Shown: piece by piece, positions 24,461-36,626 of the stretch
How the letters are laid out: each line of letters begins with the position of its first letter
Position numbering within the stretch: the first letter of the stretch is position 1
NCBI GenBank assembly: GCA_028455995.1
Contig: JABELC010000013.1
Span: 124,001 to 188,000, forward strand
Reading direction: 5' to 3'
Length of the DNA stretch: 64,000 nt
DNA from: Scleromitrula shiraiana
Lineage: Eukaryota; Ascomycota; Leotiomycetes; Helotiales; Sclerotiniaceae
Translations under genes and position numbers: made by a program
Notes under the pieces: generated by a model
What the model was told of the DNA's origin: nothing
Database searches by the model: none
The model's input: only the letters and a program-made list of their open reading frames with translations

Positions 24461-26531
24461 TGTATGATTTCAATAGATATATATATTGTGTCCGTAAACA
24501 CTGCTTGATTGTTAAAACGTGGCAGGAATCAAGCTGACCTCAAAACCCGGATGCGGCGGGACCCTCTCCTTTCGAACAAGCCTTATGAAATTCACAATAT
24601 AACGATTGCAATTGTATTATTCCATCTCTTAAGTATACCCTTTTAATATATAGGGTTTTTATAGATCACAAATCCTTCATGTCAATCAGTGGAGTTTTCG
24701 AATATGGTTATGTATACAGTATACCTACCACAAATCCTACATAACTTTGAGCTCTTGTTTTTGTTGTTCATTGTTGCCAACAAAGTCACTTCCCTGCGAA
24801 TTGACGTAATCAAAGTCAGTGAGCCACGGATTGGACAAACGATAGTATTGATCATATAATATATAGAGTTTTATTTCTTCTTTTTTTTTTTCAAATTGTC
24901 AAAGCACAAAGAATGATTGTTTTGAAAGCTTCAAAAAATCTCACGATATCAAAATATGACAGATGATAGATGGTAGATGGTAGATGATAGATTCTTGCTT
25001 ATCTGCAAGTTATCATGGATGCTACCGAGGCAATGGATTTCCTTATTGCCAAGATATCACTGAAAACGGCTTATTAACAACCATTTACACCATTCCTGTC
25101 AGCTACATAGTACTTCTTTCCGGTCAATCATATGAATGGTATTTCCAAGAAGATGCTTTTGCTATATGAGTTTTTGAAAGTAATTATTAAGCCGATACTT
25201 ACTTTCCATGGCTGATCTGTTTACCCTCACGGCTAGAATACGCGGAGATCCGGACTCAGCTTATTTTCCTATTTCCTACGAGAGCGGCATATTCGGAGTT
25301 CATCAAAAACATTTCACATACTCGTAATGCTGGTTGGAACCAGGATAGCACTGTATCAATGTATCCATAAGTAACATAGCCCTCTTAAGAAGATTTCCGA
25401 ATACGTTCTTAGGGCGGGCAGAATTTTAACAGCTACCTTTTTTTGTCCAGTGAGTATCCGAAACATTAAACAGCAGGACAAGGGCACAAGAACTCTCGGA
25501 TTGCATACGGCACAAACGATCCATTTCGTAGCAATATACATCAACGAAGAAAAACAACCTAGTCAAGCTATTCGACCCCTTCCAGCAAAGTGTTTTAGTA
25601 TTATCTTGTTAAATTATGTTTCCTACTAAGTTCCTACCTACATTGATTTTCGTCCTACTATAATCACATTCTGAACTATGCAAGCGCATAATTTACCTTG
25701 CACTTCCGACTTGAAGTTTCTGTTTACGGCTATTCTATGTTTTTCTATGCTCTTCTTCATAAACTCCTGTTGTGCATGAATAACTGTATTATCATAATAA
25801 TCTATCTTGTTGATTGATCCATGGAAAGGTTCATCAAATTTGGTATAAGTGACCGTATGCAGTTACATTATACATCGAGGAGAGTAGAGTACATACCGAG
25901 TGTCAACCGACGCGTTTGTCTAATCGTCGACTTACTTCTTTTTCATCCAGGTTGTATTGGCCTTCTATTAAGCATGGAAATTGAACTTTAGGAAGACATA
26001 GTAACGATGCCATCCTGTGGCACCCTTATTCGAGAATAGCCAAACTAATCAAGTGATGATTCCGAATTGTTTAGTCATTTTTTCGGGGAGGTGAACTTGT
26101 TTCATGTCTTCGTCACATTTTCATAAACTGGTTCTCCGTTAGGGAGAACAATTTCGTAGTTGATAACATTCTCGCAAATAGAACCCAAACGCGAGGAGAA
26201 GAAAGAGAACTAGCCTATGATTATATCAAGTTGGAATGATAGGTAGGTCCCCTATAAAAAACCATTACCATTATCACCACCAACTGAAGTGACAAATGTT
26301 GGGATTATCTTTCTTTTTCCTTTCGTCTCCTACTAGTTGTATTGTCGGGAGCTGTGAAAAGTACCTACGAGTGCAAATCCGCCAACTTCTCTATTGGACG
26401 CCGTTTATGTCTTCATATAACCATACTAACTACTCCAAACTCAACATAAGAAAAATCTAATACAACAATATCTAAACTATCCAATCATGCTACTATAATG
26501 AAATGATCTCTTGCCGAAAGTGCATATCAAT
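24461..26531. other. Intergenic spacer
   Basis: About 2.1 kb. It contains the lipase promoter side (24461 to about 25000) and the region downstream of the dehydrogenase pseudogene. Only short frames such as 24984-25169 (+), with no recognisable content. Confidence 0.5.
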
Positions 26532-27790
26532 CTAATAGGCAATCATCCCACCCATCTTACATCGGTATACCTCTCGGAACATGTTCCCTGGCAAGCCCCA
26601 TTTAAACCACTTCCCCCACCAGTAGGAAAACTCTGCATCCAAGCCGTCTTCAACAATCACCTCCTTATGCCGCTCCATCGCCTCCACATCCCAATCAACA
26701 CTAACCATACCGCCCCTCAAATGATCCGCCCTCTCCCCCGCCAAATCCAACACCCACATCCCAATCATATCCGCATGATCCCTGGCATACGGTTCCAACA
26801 TCTCACTCGTCCTTTCCGTGAGCGCAATACCGGGCATCGTGGCGAACACCCGGAGACTGGGACATTCCCCCCGCCACGTGCTCCGAGAGTCGCTGTTCGG
26901 CAAGCTTGGATATGTATGTAGTAGGCGGATCCGCCGTGGAGGGTCCAGCCGGCGCGGCCCACCAATACGGTTATGATTGCGCCGGTTGGGGATTTGGGGT
27001 TGAGCGGTGATTGGATGAAGTGGCGGATCATCTGGTAGGGGCATTTAAGGCCGATATGCTATATTTTTCATCGTTAGATGTACTCATTCTTTCACTCTAT
27101 GTATTACCTAGCTCACGAATCCAAAGCGCATGAGGCATCCGTCCCAGAACCAGAATGAATAACCTACCTATCATATCCCTCCACCAATCCATAGGAGCCA
27201 TCTCACCAATCATAGACCCATCCTCCAAATACCCCGCACTATTCAGCAAAACATCTGCTGGTCTCCTAAACTCCTTTTGCACTGTCGCATACAGATTCTT
27301 CACATCCTCTTCATTTGAGATATCAACTTTCGCACTAACGAATTTGTTTGACGGGTGCAGAGGTGTCAGTTCTTCGATTGGTTTCTCGAGAGAGATTTGG
27401 GGTTCGTCGCGCTGCGAGGACGATACCACGTTCCTTCTGCTTCGGCCCAGACTCTTGCGGCGGCCTTAAGAGGGGGGAGGGGGGGGGAGAACAACGTGCA
27501 CGTTAGTTTTTCGTTTGGAAAGCAAAGTGTAAAGGAACACAAGATGCTGGATGGGAGAGAACCTACGGCGCCAAGTCCCGAGCTGGCTCCGGTGATAATG
27601 ATGATTTTGCCCTTTTGGTTGTTGGCTGGGTTGTTGGGCTGGATGGCATAGTAGGGATCACGGGGGACGTTGTTGGTGAAGTAGAACGGGGCGGTGGGTT
27701 TGTTTACGTCGAAGTCTTGAGGTGTGGCCGTTTTGACTTGGTGTGATGTGATGGTGTTGGGTTGGTTGAGAGAGGTAGAAATGGGGATTG
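26532..27790 (-). pseudogene. Short-chain dehydrogenase/reductase, decayed
   Basis: Conserved SDR pieces appear in order on the minus strand but in different frames. About 27770-27590: SHQVKTATPQDFDVNKPT... KIIIITGASSGLG (Rossmann nucleotide-binding motif). An intron-like gap follows. About 27465-27160: AAARVWAEA, GIVLAARR, then RDEPQISLEKPIEEL... ADVLLNSAGYLEDG (NAG motif). About 27050-26920: GLKCPYQMIRHFIQ... TGAIIT. Then SKLAEQRLSEHV, then SLRVFATMPGIALTERTSEM to GGMVSVDWDVEAMERHKE. No ATG lies between an upstream in-frame TAA (about 27793) and the conserved N-terminus. Several 1-4 nt frame changes interrupt the rest. One sits in the YxxxK catalytic motif, where a CATA duplication separates SAY from SK. 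The usual catalytic Ser position reads TVLVGRAG, without Ser. Sequencing error at this many sites is unlikely but possible. Confidence 0.75.
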
Positions 27791-27800
27791 CTTAGGTTAG

Positions 27801-27837
27801 GTATGTATGTATGTATGTATGTATGTATGTATGTATG
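27801..27837. repeat. (TATG)n tetranucleotide repeat
   Basis: About nine perfect TATG units immediately upstream of the conserved N-terminus of the dehydrogenase pseudogene. Confidence 0.9.
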
Positions 27838-28587
27838 ATTATATGTGAAGTTAAAGAAGATTCGTTCGGATTAATTTATAATCAAATAGGACCAACAGAC
27901 AGTATTAAAACCCATCGATATCGACGAGACGAGGAACCATAATCATGATATAACTACCAGCAATGAATAGGAGAGAGTATGAATCTTTCCTGTATCGATA
28001 AGTATGATATATACATATATTTATACATATATAGCATCAAGAAAAGAATATGAAATTTGGGTATTTGACAGGTAGGTAAGTAAGTTTCTACATATCCAAC
28101 AACAATACTGTATCAACACCAACATGAAATCTAACAAGGGAAAAAAACACCGCAATATATCATTGATAATCAACCCAACTCGCCTGTCAATCAATCAATC
28201 ACCCAGTATCTCCTTATAAACAAAACAAAACAGAACAGAACAAAACAAAACGGGAATCCACCGCCATGGAAATAGCATACAGAAGAGAGAGACAGGTGAA
28301 GAACCGGACAAAAAAAATATTCTACTACTCAGAAGTTGAATACAAAAAAAAAACGATTGAAAATTGAAAATTGAAACTCCGTCGCTGATGCTTGATGCTG
28401 ATGCTTGATGCTGATGTCGAATGTAATGTAAATGCTAAAATCAACAACCAAACATTCCTCGCAACATTCCATGTCGGAGAATAATATGCAACATAGAATG
28501 TTAACTAAATACCGAAACACTTCATATCATACCAGTTGACGTGATAATATGCAATGAAATGCATGCAATAAGATAAAATGAGATCGA
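27838..28587. other. Intergenic spacer
   Basis: About 750 bp, AT-rich, with short AAAAC-type repeats near 28215-28250 and a GATGCTGATGCTT repeat near 28385-28415. It probably contains the 3' UTR of the minus-strand gene at 28588-31050 read from the other side, and the old promoter of the pseudogene. Confidence 0.45.
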
Positions 28588-31050
28588 TCAAGCCCACCCC
28601 AAATTCTCCAACGTTCCCTTCGAATCATTGACACTCATACCACTTACACCCAAGGATCTAACCTGAGTGCCTCTCCTCAACCTCTGCAGACCTAGAGAAA
28701 CCTTCCAGCTCTCCGATTCCGAAATAACGAAGACGTATTTCTTCCCCTCCTGATCTCTAATACTTGCTCGCAAAAGATGTAAACCAGCAGTTTTCATCTC
28801 GCCAGTCTGTGACGCATTAAGGTTAGTTTTACCCTTTTTGTTTCCACGATCATGTGAATCAGAAGGAACAGACGAGCCAACAGAAGCTGCGTAATCAGAA
28901 GAAATAGAAGAGCGATTATCAGACGAAGAAGCATAAGAACTTGCGGAATACACAGATGAAGTAGCAGATGCAGAAGATGCAGAACGCAGACGACAATTGT
29001 CTCGGCAAAGTTGGAGCATGCTAACGAGGAGAGTATCTTTCTCTTCCTCCGATGCGGCCAATTCTTTGTCGAGGCCCCAAAGTCGTCGGACGGGGTTTTT
29101 ATGAGCAGACGAACTGGAAGGAGCACGCGCAGCTTGGCGGAAATTTGGACACCATACCTCTACAAGTTTCATTGTCCATGCCTTGACGTCCCACTCGCGT
29201 TGGGGGACGCCTCGCACATCATCATCGATGAAGAGACCTTCTGTCGTGATTCTTAATATTAGTCCGTCGGTCACGGAACCGACGCCTGAAATAAGTTGAG
29301 AAGTGGGCGTTTTGTGAAATGCATTGTTAAAAGCATATACTGCTTTGATAACGATCTTATCGGGGTCTTTAGTACTGTAAGCACCACGTGTCGAGGGTGG
29401 AGGTGTCGTTTTACTTGTCGATTGGGAGGCGGCATAAGATGAGTCGGAGTATAATGAATTGATTGACTTTTTCCGTGTTGGTTTGCTCGCTGTGTCGTAA
29501 GGTCGGTGAGAATGCGGATCGTTCTCGGTTCCTGCATAGGTTTTCGCAGTCGGAGCAGGAGGGTTTTTGGTGGGAGAAGAAGTTTGGGGTGGAGGTGTCG
29601 AACGTGCGTTTGGGGAAGCTGGGGTCGCACGTGGTATCGCGGATGGTTTTCCATTTGGCCATGGGTTTAATTTCTCGCCCACACCAGCATAAGCATAAGT
29701 ACTTGCCTTTCTTTCTGTTGCCGCCGCCTTTTCTAGTTCTTCCTTGGCCTTCAATTCTGCCTTTGCCTTCTCCTCTGCCTTTGCCTTTTCCTCTGCCTTT
29801 GCCTTTTCCTCTGCCTTTGCCTTCTCCTCTGCCTCTTTTGCTCTTGCTTCCGCTTTTGCCTTTGCTAATGCTTTAGCTTCTGCCCATGCCTTTGCATCAG
29901 CTTTTGATTTCTCCGCTTTGGCCTTAGCTTCTGCCTCCGCCTTTTCTCGATCAGCTTTAGCTTTCGCTTCTGCTTCTGCCTTTGCTTTCCTAGCCTTAGC
30001 ATCCGCCTCCAATATCTTTGCTCTAGCTATGGATTCTGCCTCTGCCTTTGCCCTAGCCTCTCGTTTACGTCTCTCTTCTTCTAATCTAATCGACTCTTTC
30101 CTAGCTTCCTCCTCTTTCTCTTCCTTCTCACGCTCTGCCTTTCTCCTTGCTTCTTCTTCCCTTTCTTTTCTTTTTTGAGCCTCTCGTTCTTCGTTTCTTC
30201 GTGCCTCATCCTCTCGTTGCTTTTGTTCTCGAGCCGCTCGTTCCCTAGCGTCCTTCTCTCGTTCTTCTTTTCTCCTTGCCTCGTCTTCTCGTCTCTTTCT
30301 GGCCTCTTTTTCTCGTAATTCGTTGAGTTTTCTCTCCAAATCCTCTTTTCGTTTCCTTTCGGCTTCCTGTTTTTTCTTTTCTTCTTCTTTTCTCTTGGTT
30401 TCTTCCCTAGCCTTCTCCCATGCGGACTTCCCACTTTCTGTATTCGGTTGATTATTCGCGTTTGCGTTTGCACCCGGGGTATTTGGGCCGGCATCATCAG
30501 CAGGTGGTGTTTCTGCCCACCCTGATCCAGATCTTGTTCTTGCATCTGCTCCAGCCGGTCTTGGTGGCGGCCCTCCAGCCCCGGATGTTGAATCGGTTCC
30601 GAATCCTGATGTTCGAGGTCCACCACCCGAAGCCGACCCATTTGAATATGCATTGTGAGCACCCCAACTCGATCCGCCGCTGGGTGGCACACCTCCAGCA
30701 TTTCCACCTCCTCCTATCCCAGGCCCGCTTCCATTCTGCATCCTTCCCAATGCCCAACCTCCCAATCCACTCGCAATCATCAGTATTATAATAGCAGGTC
30801 CCCCGGCCCCTCTACCTAACTCGAACAACGGTTTAAATATTTGTATCACTGCCCAAAACAAGAGTGCCGCTGCGATGCCTGCTACGAAACTGTTGGAAGA
30901 AACTTGTAATGACGGTAGATAGAGGAAACCAGACCCCGAAGCATGCGGCGGTACGATGAAAATGTCGTAATTCCCTGGTGGTAGACCAGAACCCGAAGTA
31001 GTTTTCGGTTTTTCACCATGTGGAGGAGGCGGTGGAGGTGGTCCATCCAT
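28588..31050 (-). CDS. Membrane-anchored coiled-coil protein of unknown function
   Basis: Intronless frame of 820 residues, starting at the first ATG after an upstream AT-rich spacer. In order: a poly-proline N-terminus (MDGPPPPPPPHGEKP), a conserved-looking segment (YDIFIVPPHASGSGFLYLPSLQ), two hydrophobic segments at about 54-73 and 84-102, a Gly/Ser/Pro linker, and a very long Lys/Glu/Arg/Ala helix (about 208-450) that shifts from KREEE-type to KAEAKAK-type repeats, typical of a single-helix coiled coil. A Ser/Pro linker precedes a globular C-terminal part (about 575-820: DPDKIVIKAVYAFNNAF... LILRITTEGLFIDDDVRG... KYVFVISESESWKVSLGLQRL). I do not recognise the family. The ordered C-terminus and complete frame argue for a functional gene. 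It may tether a cytosolic domain to a membrane. Confidence 0.8.
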   Translation of the reverse strand: MDGPPPPPPPHGEKPKTTSGSGLPPGNYDIFIVPPHASGSGFLYLPSLQVSSNSFVAGIAAALLFWAVIQIFKPLFELGRGAGGPAIIILMIASGLGGWALGRMQNGSGPGIGGGGNAGGVPPSGGSSWGAHNAYSNGSASGGGPRTSGFGTDSTSGAGGPPPRPAGADARTRSGSGWAETPPADDAGPNTPGANANANNQPNTESGKSAWEKAREETKRKEEEKKKQEAERKRKEDLERKLNELREKEARKRREDEARRKEEREKDARERAAREQKQREDEARRNEEREAQKRKEREEEARRKAEREKEEKEEEARKESIRLEEERRKREARAKAEAESIARAKILEADAKARKAKAEAEAKAKADREKAEAEAKAKAEKSKADAKAWAEAKALAKAKAEARAKEAEEKAKAEEKAKAEEKAKAEEKAKAELKAKEELEKAAATERKASTYAYAGVGEKLNPWPNGKPSAIPRATPASPNARSTPPPQTSSPTKNPPAPTAKTYAGTENDPHSHRPYDTASKPTRKKSINSLYSDSSYAASQSTSKTTPPPSTRGAYSTKDPDKIVIKAVYAFNNAFHKTPTSQLISGVGSVTDGLILRITTEGLFIDDDVRGVPQREWDVKAWTMKLVEVWCPNFRQAARAPSSSSAHKNPVRRLWGLDKELAASEEEKDTLLVSMLQLCRDNCRLRSASSASATSSVYSASSYASSSDNRSSISSDYAASVGSSVPSDSHDRGNKKGKTNLNASQTGEMKTAGLHLLRASIRDQEGKKYVFVISESESWKVSLGLQRLRRGTQVRSLGVSGMSVNDSKGTLENLGWA

Positions 31051-31710
31051 TGTATAACGCTAAAGATTGTTCCAAACTCAATATGTACTCAAAAATGCGG
31101 TCGTTAAGATGATAATTCTCAAATGTAGAAGAACATGCAAAAGGGTATCTCGGAAACAATAGGAAATTCGGAAAGTCTCATAAATCCATGGAGAAACTTT
31201 ATAACTCAAGATATTAGCTTAAGAAGTTTCATATATCTTAGGTATGAGGAAGAGGAATTCACCTCAAGAAGTAGGCTGATTGTCAATTGCGATTTTTTTG
31301 TTGATAAACACCAAATTTAGCTACTAACAACAAATCCATGGATTTCTACGACACGGACGTAGAAATTGAGGCACACAGAGAAGTCGATAATTGAAAACGT
31401 ATATATATTCTTTAAGTTTTGATACTCTTCTAAATAATTTCAAATTATATTTTAGAAAAGAAATAAGTAAGAATAAGATGTACTGTCAGTAATAAGTGAA
31501 TTAGGTTTTTTCTTCGCTTGGTGACCGTTTGGTGACCGCTTGTGTTTACTTTACTTTCAAAGTTCGGATGGAAAAAAAAAAGTAACTAGATATCGATCAA
31601 TTGCAGCCGAAATGCAAGGCGATAAGTCTTCGAGTCTTTCGTTATATACTGTTAGGATGACATTGGACTCTCGGACACTCGGAAACCACAAATCAAATCC
31701 AAGAAAAACA

Positions 31711-31812
31711 TAGATAGATAGATAGATATGTAGATATGTAGATAGATAGATAGATATATAGATAGATAGATAGAAAGATAGATAAATAGATAGATAGATA
31801 TATATAGATATA
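31711..31812. repeat. Degenerate GATA repeat
   Basis: GATA/TAGA units with interspersed GATATG variants over about 100 bp. Confidence 0.85.
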
Positions 31813-32659
31813 GATATATAGACTCAGAAGTTGAATATCAGACGAGGGTGTTGCCCTTTACCCTTTGCCCTTTGCCCTCATGAAATAGGATCTACCTTGC
31901 AATTAAGCAATAATCGCACGGATCTTTAGAAAACTTTCAATAGTTAAGAAAGTAATAATAATAATAATATTAATAATATTAATATTAATAATGATCACCA
32001 ATTAGATTTTTGGTCAATGAGTTAATTGAATAAACAAATTTTCTACATTCTACCATTTTAGCTCTATTCTCAGTCTCCCAGAGCAACGTTATTAGCAGCG
32101 ACATCAACATCATTCGTTGGATCATGATCATTTAGGTATTACACTAATCCATCCAATCTCCATGAATAGTTTCATCCCTCTCTCTACCAATAACTCAAAA
32201 TACCTTATAAAGTTGAACACGTTAGCATCTCTCATACGACAACGAATGAAGTCATTTCAAAAAGGTTTCATTCATTCATTCATTCATTCAATTATATGTT
32301 GTACTCCACCCGACTATCACGAAAGTATCCCATCCATCCAATCCAATCCAATCCCCTCCTTCTTCCCTCATACCCCTTATTTCCAGATACTTTTACCATC
32401 CTAGAATAGATTCACCCAACCCGTCGCACGGCATAAACAAGGGACGGGCCGTCCACTAGGGTTGTTAGATTCCTTTTCCTTCAATTTACTTTTGGTAACA
32501 AGGTATACAGCAAATGGTGGTGTCCATGTCAATTGAACGCGTAGCAAGGATCTAGTATTGTTGAATAGCGCCCGGCGATCAATGGTGAGACCAAAACCGC
32601 CAATCTATTTAACTTTTGTCCCTTTTATTTTGTCTTTCTTCTGGCTGGAAAGTATGTTA

Positions 32660-33195
32660 TGAAACAAACTCTCGAACGTTATTACGCGCGATCGGCGTTG
32701 GCGTTGCTAGGCAACCAGAACATGACGTAGATCCGGATGCTAGATTGGTTACACAAAAGCTGGTGAATCAATTACGGCAGTTGGGTTATCGTTTCAGACG
32801 ATAACGTCCTGGGAGTTGGGTCTCTGCAAAATACAGAAACAGCTTGCAGAAAAATACTGCAAATGCTGCAAGTTGGTCGATTTGAATATTGGACGCGCTC
32901 GAAAACGCACGATGTAGAGAAGGTATTTGCAATAATATTACCTACTGCATATCACGGAAATCCAATTCCCATGTGAACTCACCAATCACCAAATGCTCAA
33001 GCCTCGTATTCCGGGAAAAGTGCTCGAGAAACCATAACCCCCTGCACTTCCCTTCCAAGTTCCGCCGCTTCTTCCAAAAGATCTCTCATTGTCAATGACG
33101 AGGAACTATTATCGCCTGCCAAGAAGTCAAAGGCTGTAAAGGTCGCCGCCGTTACTACAAGTCTGACAAAGTCTACGAAGAACCAACGACGTATC
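32660..33195 (+). pseudogene. Possible decayed gene fragments (unknown)
   Basis: Two plus-strand segments have coding-like composition but are not joined. One (about 32662-32804) reads NSRTLLRAIGVGVARQPEHD through LVNQLRQLGYRFRR. The other (about 32976-33204) reads THQSPNAQASYSGKSARE through SLTKSTKKNQRRIVV and lies directly after an in-frame TGA, with no start and no convincing splice acceptor. They might be exons of one broken gene. I do not recognise a family, and random open frames cannot be excluded. Confidence 0.2.
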
Positions 33196-33529
33196 GTCGT
33201 AAGTTTTGGTTATTAACATCATACCTCAAAACTTGGATGAATTCAAGCGAATAGACATTCGCTGTTAAGTCTACTGATTTGATATATGGATAGTTAGCTC
33301 GGGCTATATTGGATGATTAGACTCTTTTCTATTCTCTTGTTATTTCTTTTATAGAATGAGGCGGCTTGTATAGAAATTATCTGACTTTGATTCCAAATAT
33401 AACCATGAATCTCGGAATTGAGAGGAATATTTCACATGTCAGTAACAAAAAGAATAAGGAGGATGAGGAGCTTGTCCGAGTCCGAAGTGAGGTGAAGTGA
33501 AAATGTGATTGAGTATGAGTTTAAGCCTA

Positions 33530-33750
33530 ATAAGTTTAATCAAAAAAATCTAGATTGTTGTTATGGTTGGTTGTTACTCCGCTTTGATTAAAACTAATAT
33601 GATTGAACTCGGAGTTAATGAATATAAATATCTTATAAGAATCTAAATTTATTTTATTTTAATTAAGATTATTTTCATATTATAAAATGTTTAAAAATAG
33701 AATACATTTTAATCTTTTTTATTAAGGTATTATAATGTTGAGTGGTAATC
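33530..33750. repeat. AT-rich island, probable RIP relic
   Basis: Abrupt A/T-rich sequence with no coding potential. It shares CTAATAAGTTTAATC with the island near 11.45 kb, followed in each by a TCTAGATT. Confidence 0.4.
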
Positions 33751-36626
33751 CACGTATCTTCATTATCTTTGTCGGATGTCCAATACGGATAATCATTGGC
33801 GAGGAAATGGAAACAAGATGAAAGATGAAAGTGCAGTGACACTCGCCTTTGTTGATATAGAATTCCTCACATCTAACAGTTCAGTTTAATTGAAATGCTC
33901 ATCTATAATCTATATCCATCTTCACTTTCCCCCTTAAGATCATGACCCCTTTAAAAATCCCTCTCTCTCTCTCGAGACACCAAGAAACATACTAATGAAG
34001 TGAGCTAAATCCGGAGGAGGTTTGAATATTGAGTGTTAAAGCCTCAACTTTTTACGAATAGGGCACCCAATCACCAGAAAATATAACTATGCGGCATCAG
34101 TGATTTCCTCTTCATGTAATGAGTATTCAAATCAGAAGAGTAAAACGGATACTTCAGTTGTCTATCCAAAATCCGTCAGCGGTTCCTAAACACAGACATA
34201 AAGAACTTATCATATATGTGTATTGCCAGGGAGTTAAAATCTGCAACTTAAAACGTACTTGAAGATTCTCATAAAAGTGATAGTGATCGGCAATGACTGG
34301 AGGACGAATAAATAACTGAAAGGCGAAGATTAAAACATGGTGTAAGAGATAACAAGAACAGAGATCGAGAGCTGAGACTGATGCTGAGCAACTTCTCTGT
34401 TGACATGCAAATATGTTTCCAGTTGCATCCAACGCCCATGCATCTCCAGGTCTTACTTGTACACAGCTCTTAGCATTCTTCCGTATAAAAGCGATAGGAA
34501 TGACAGCGTGATTCAGATCTACCAACTACAAACTAATAGCTGGTAACTCAACTGTGGGCTCTGGTATCTAAACATATACATGTACAAAGAGTTTGACTTT
34601 GTACACCCAACAAGATAACCTGCATGTAGCTAGCTACAAGAAATACAATATACCATGATGGCATCATGCAACCAGAAACTTTCTGGCATGCATTGTTTCT
34701 GAGGGTATTTGGGGAAAAGCATGTAGTAAACATGCAAGCAAAACATAGGAAAATTAATTGCTATTCCGGAGTTTGCCCGTCAAATACCTTCATATATCCA
34801 TCCATGGATGTTGGATGTTGAAGTTAGGTCGCGACGGCATTCTCAATTAGGTTATCCGGTCAGCCCACGAGACGAGATCGAAGGTGGGATGAACGATGAT
34901 GATGGCTTGAAGATGGGGACGGCCATGTAATCGTGCTGAGAGGACGATCAATTCTGGATTCGAGGTGTGGACGAATCTCCAACTTATAATTGGTACAAGA
35001 AGAATCTGGGGGGATTCGCCGGGTCGAATTTCGGTTGAGATGGGATGGATGGAGACGAACGCATGTGGCTGGAAATCCTTGGCAGCGGGGTGGAATAGAC
35101 GGTGTATCTTTGTGCATATTTGTCTGAGCCGGTGTTCCTTACGTACAGAACGTTGATGTATGTATAATGTGCATATCTGATGGGTGAGGTTTTACGAAGA
35201 TCGTCGATATATTCTCCCTTACTTGAACAAAAGCATATCCAGTATGATGAAACAGTTTCGTTTCGGGGTCTTTAAAGGCAGAATTCTCGATACTGTATTC
35301 GTCCACAGAATATAGCTTTCGATCATTGAACATGATTCTATGACCAAGGGAGAAGATTTTTCGAAGTAGGAAATAGTGGAACTATCCATCAAGTGACAAC
35401 CCTGCCATCTTCCAGTTGGCTTCTTGCGGGCCCGTGGAATGTGGAGTCAGAACCTTGGATGGAAGTGGATTTCGTGAGAAACTTTAACATAACAATAAGA
35501 ACACCAATACAGCCAGGTACGTAGCGTAAAACCACAGAAGACAACAAACAGACTTAGATAAGTTTCCGCATCTAAATTACTTAGTAACAATAGAATAGGT
35601 AAGTGAAGTGGAATCCTGTGTGATAGTAATCAAAACTTGCTAAACAAATCCCGTTCAACGATCCTGATACGAAGATATAACTTATGGCGGGGTGGGATTA
35701 TATCGGACATCCCGTTTGTGGGGGAAGGAACATTAGCGGCACAGCAACCAGAAGCATAACTTTTGAGATGCCGTTTGTGTCTTCCTAGGTTGTCTTGTGT
35801 ATGATCGTAAACTTTTGAAGAACCTCGGAAGATGGAGAGATGTGATTAGATGAGATGAGATGAGATGAGATGAGATGAGAACAAAGTATGGAGTAGCTGA
35901 GAAAAAGTTCATTGTAAGTTGGCTCATGATGTAGTGAACCAACAATCTAAAAGATCAAAATGGCAGGAAAAATCAAAGATCTAATAAACTCCAAATCAGA
36001 CTAATAAGGAGGGATTTGCAACCCCGCCTTCGCAAGAAAACGTTCATTCAAGACCTAAGCATCGTATTCTCGGTATCATATACATCGTTAGATAGTGCAT
36101 TCAAGTGCTCATCATGAATAATATAACAAGGATAGTACATGAATTCTCTGCAAGAACAATGTACCAAGCTTTTGGGTTAAGATTCAGGGCTTGTATGGGA
36201 TGCTTGCGTATGATATGTTAGTAGGTATTATTTAGGTCTCATATAATGACCAAACCTACCTACGTATGAAGATATCCGGAAATCTATATAAATATTTCTC
36301 TTCCCTTCAAATTTAAATGTCTAATATCTCATTTTATTGTCAAGCGTTTTGATATATTTCCATAGAGTATTTTGCATTTAGTCCACTTTAATATCGTAAT
36401 CATCGTGGTTTCCATGCGCGAAGATGCGATATTCAAGTCCACTCGTTGCTGGGCTAGCAACCGTTGCTGCAGCTCACAAACCCCGTCAAGTTCGTACACC
36501 CCTCAACATCTATTTTCCCATCATTTTCAATTTTTACAAACAAACAGGATATCACTCATTTTTCTTCCCTTTTCCAACCACATGATTTCACAATAAACAA
36601 ATATTATTTAATCATCAAAACACAAG

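Larger units (their letters stand above)
31051..36626. other. Long intergenic region with possible gene relics
   Basis: About 5.6 kb without a gene I can support. It contains GATA-type repeats (about 31711-31812), TATTAA repeats (about 31955-31990), two short coding-looking fragments (32.6-33.2 kb), an AT-rich island (about 33.53-33.75 kb) and several short minus-strand frames (34154-34525, 34548-34733, 34860-35117) that show no family motifs. The last few hundred bases form the promoter of GH3 gene 1; TATATAAATA at about 36283-36293 is a TATA-like candidate, far (about 340 bp) from the ATG. Confidence 0.45.

Noticed and set aside
29744..30178. Plus-strand frame rich in Ala/Phe/Ser repeats
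   Set aside because: It is the exact antisense of the Lys/Glu/Ala coiled coil of the gene at 28588-31050. Its repeats are produced by that gene's GCC/AAG-type codons.
34154..34733. Two adjacent minus-strand frames
   Set aside because: They cannot be joined in frame by visible splice sites, and the translations are Cys/His/Leu-rich without known motifs.
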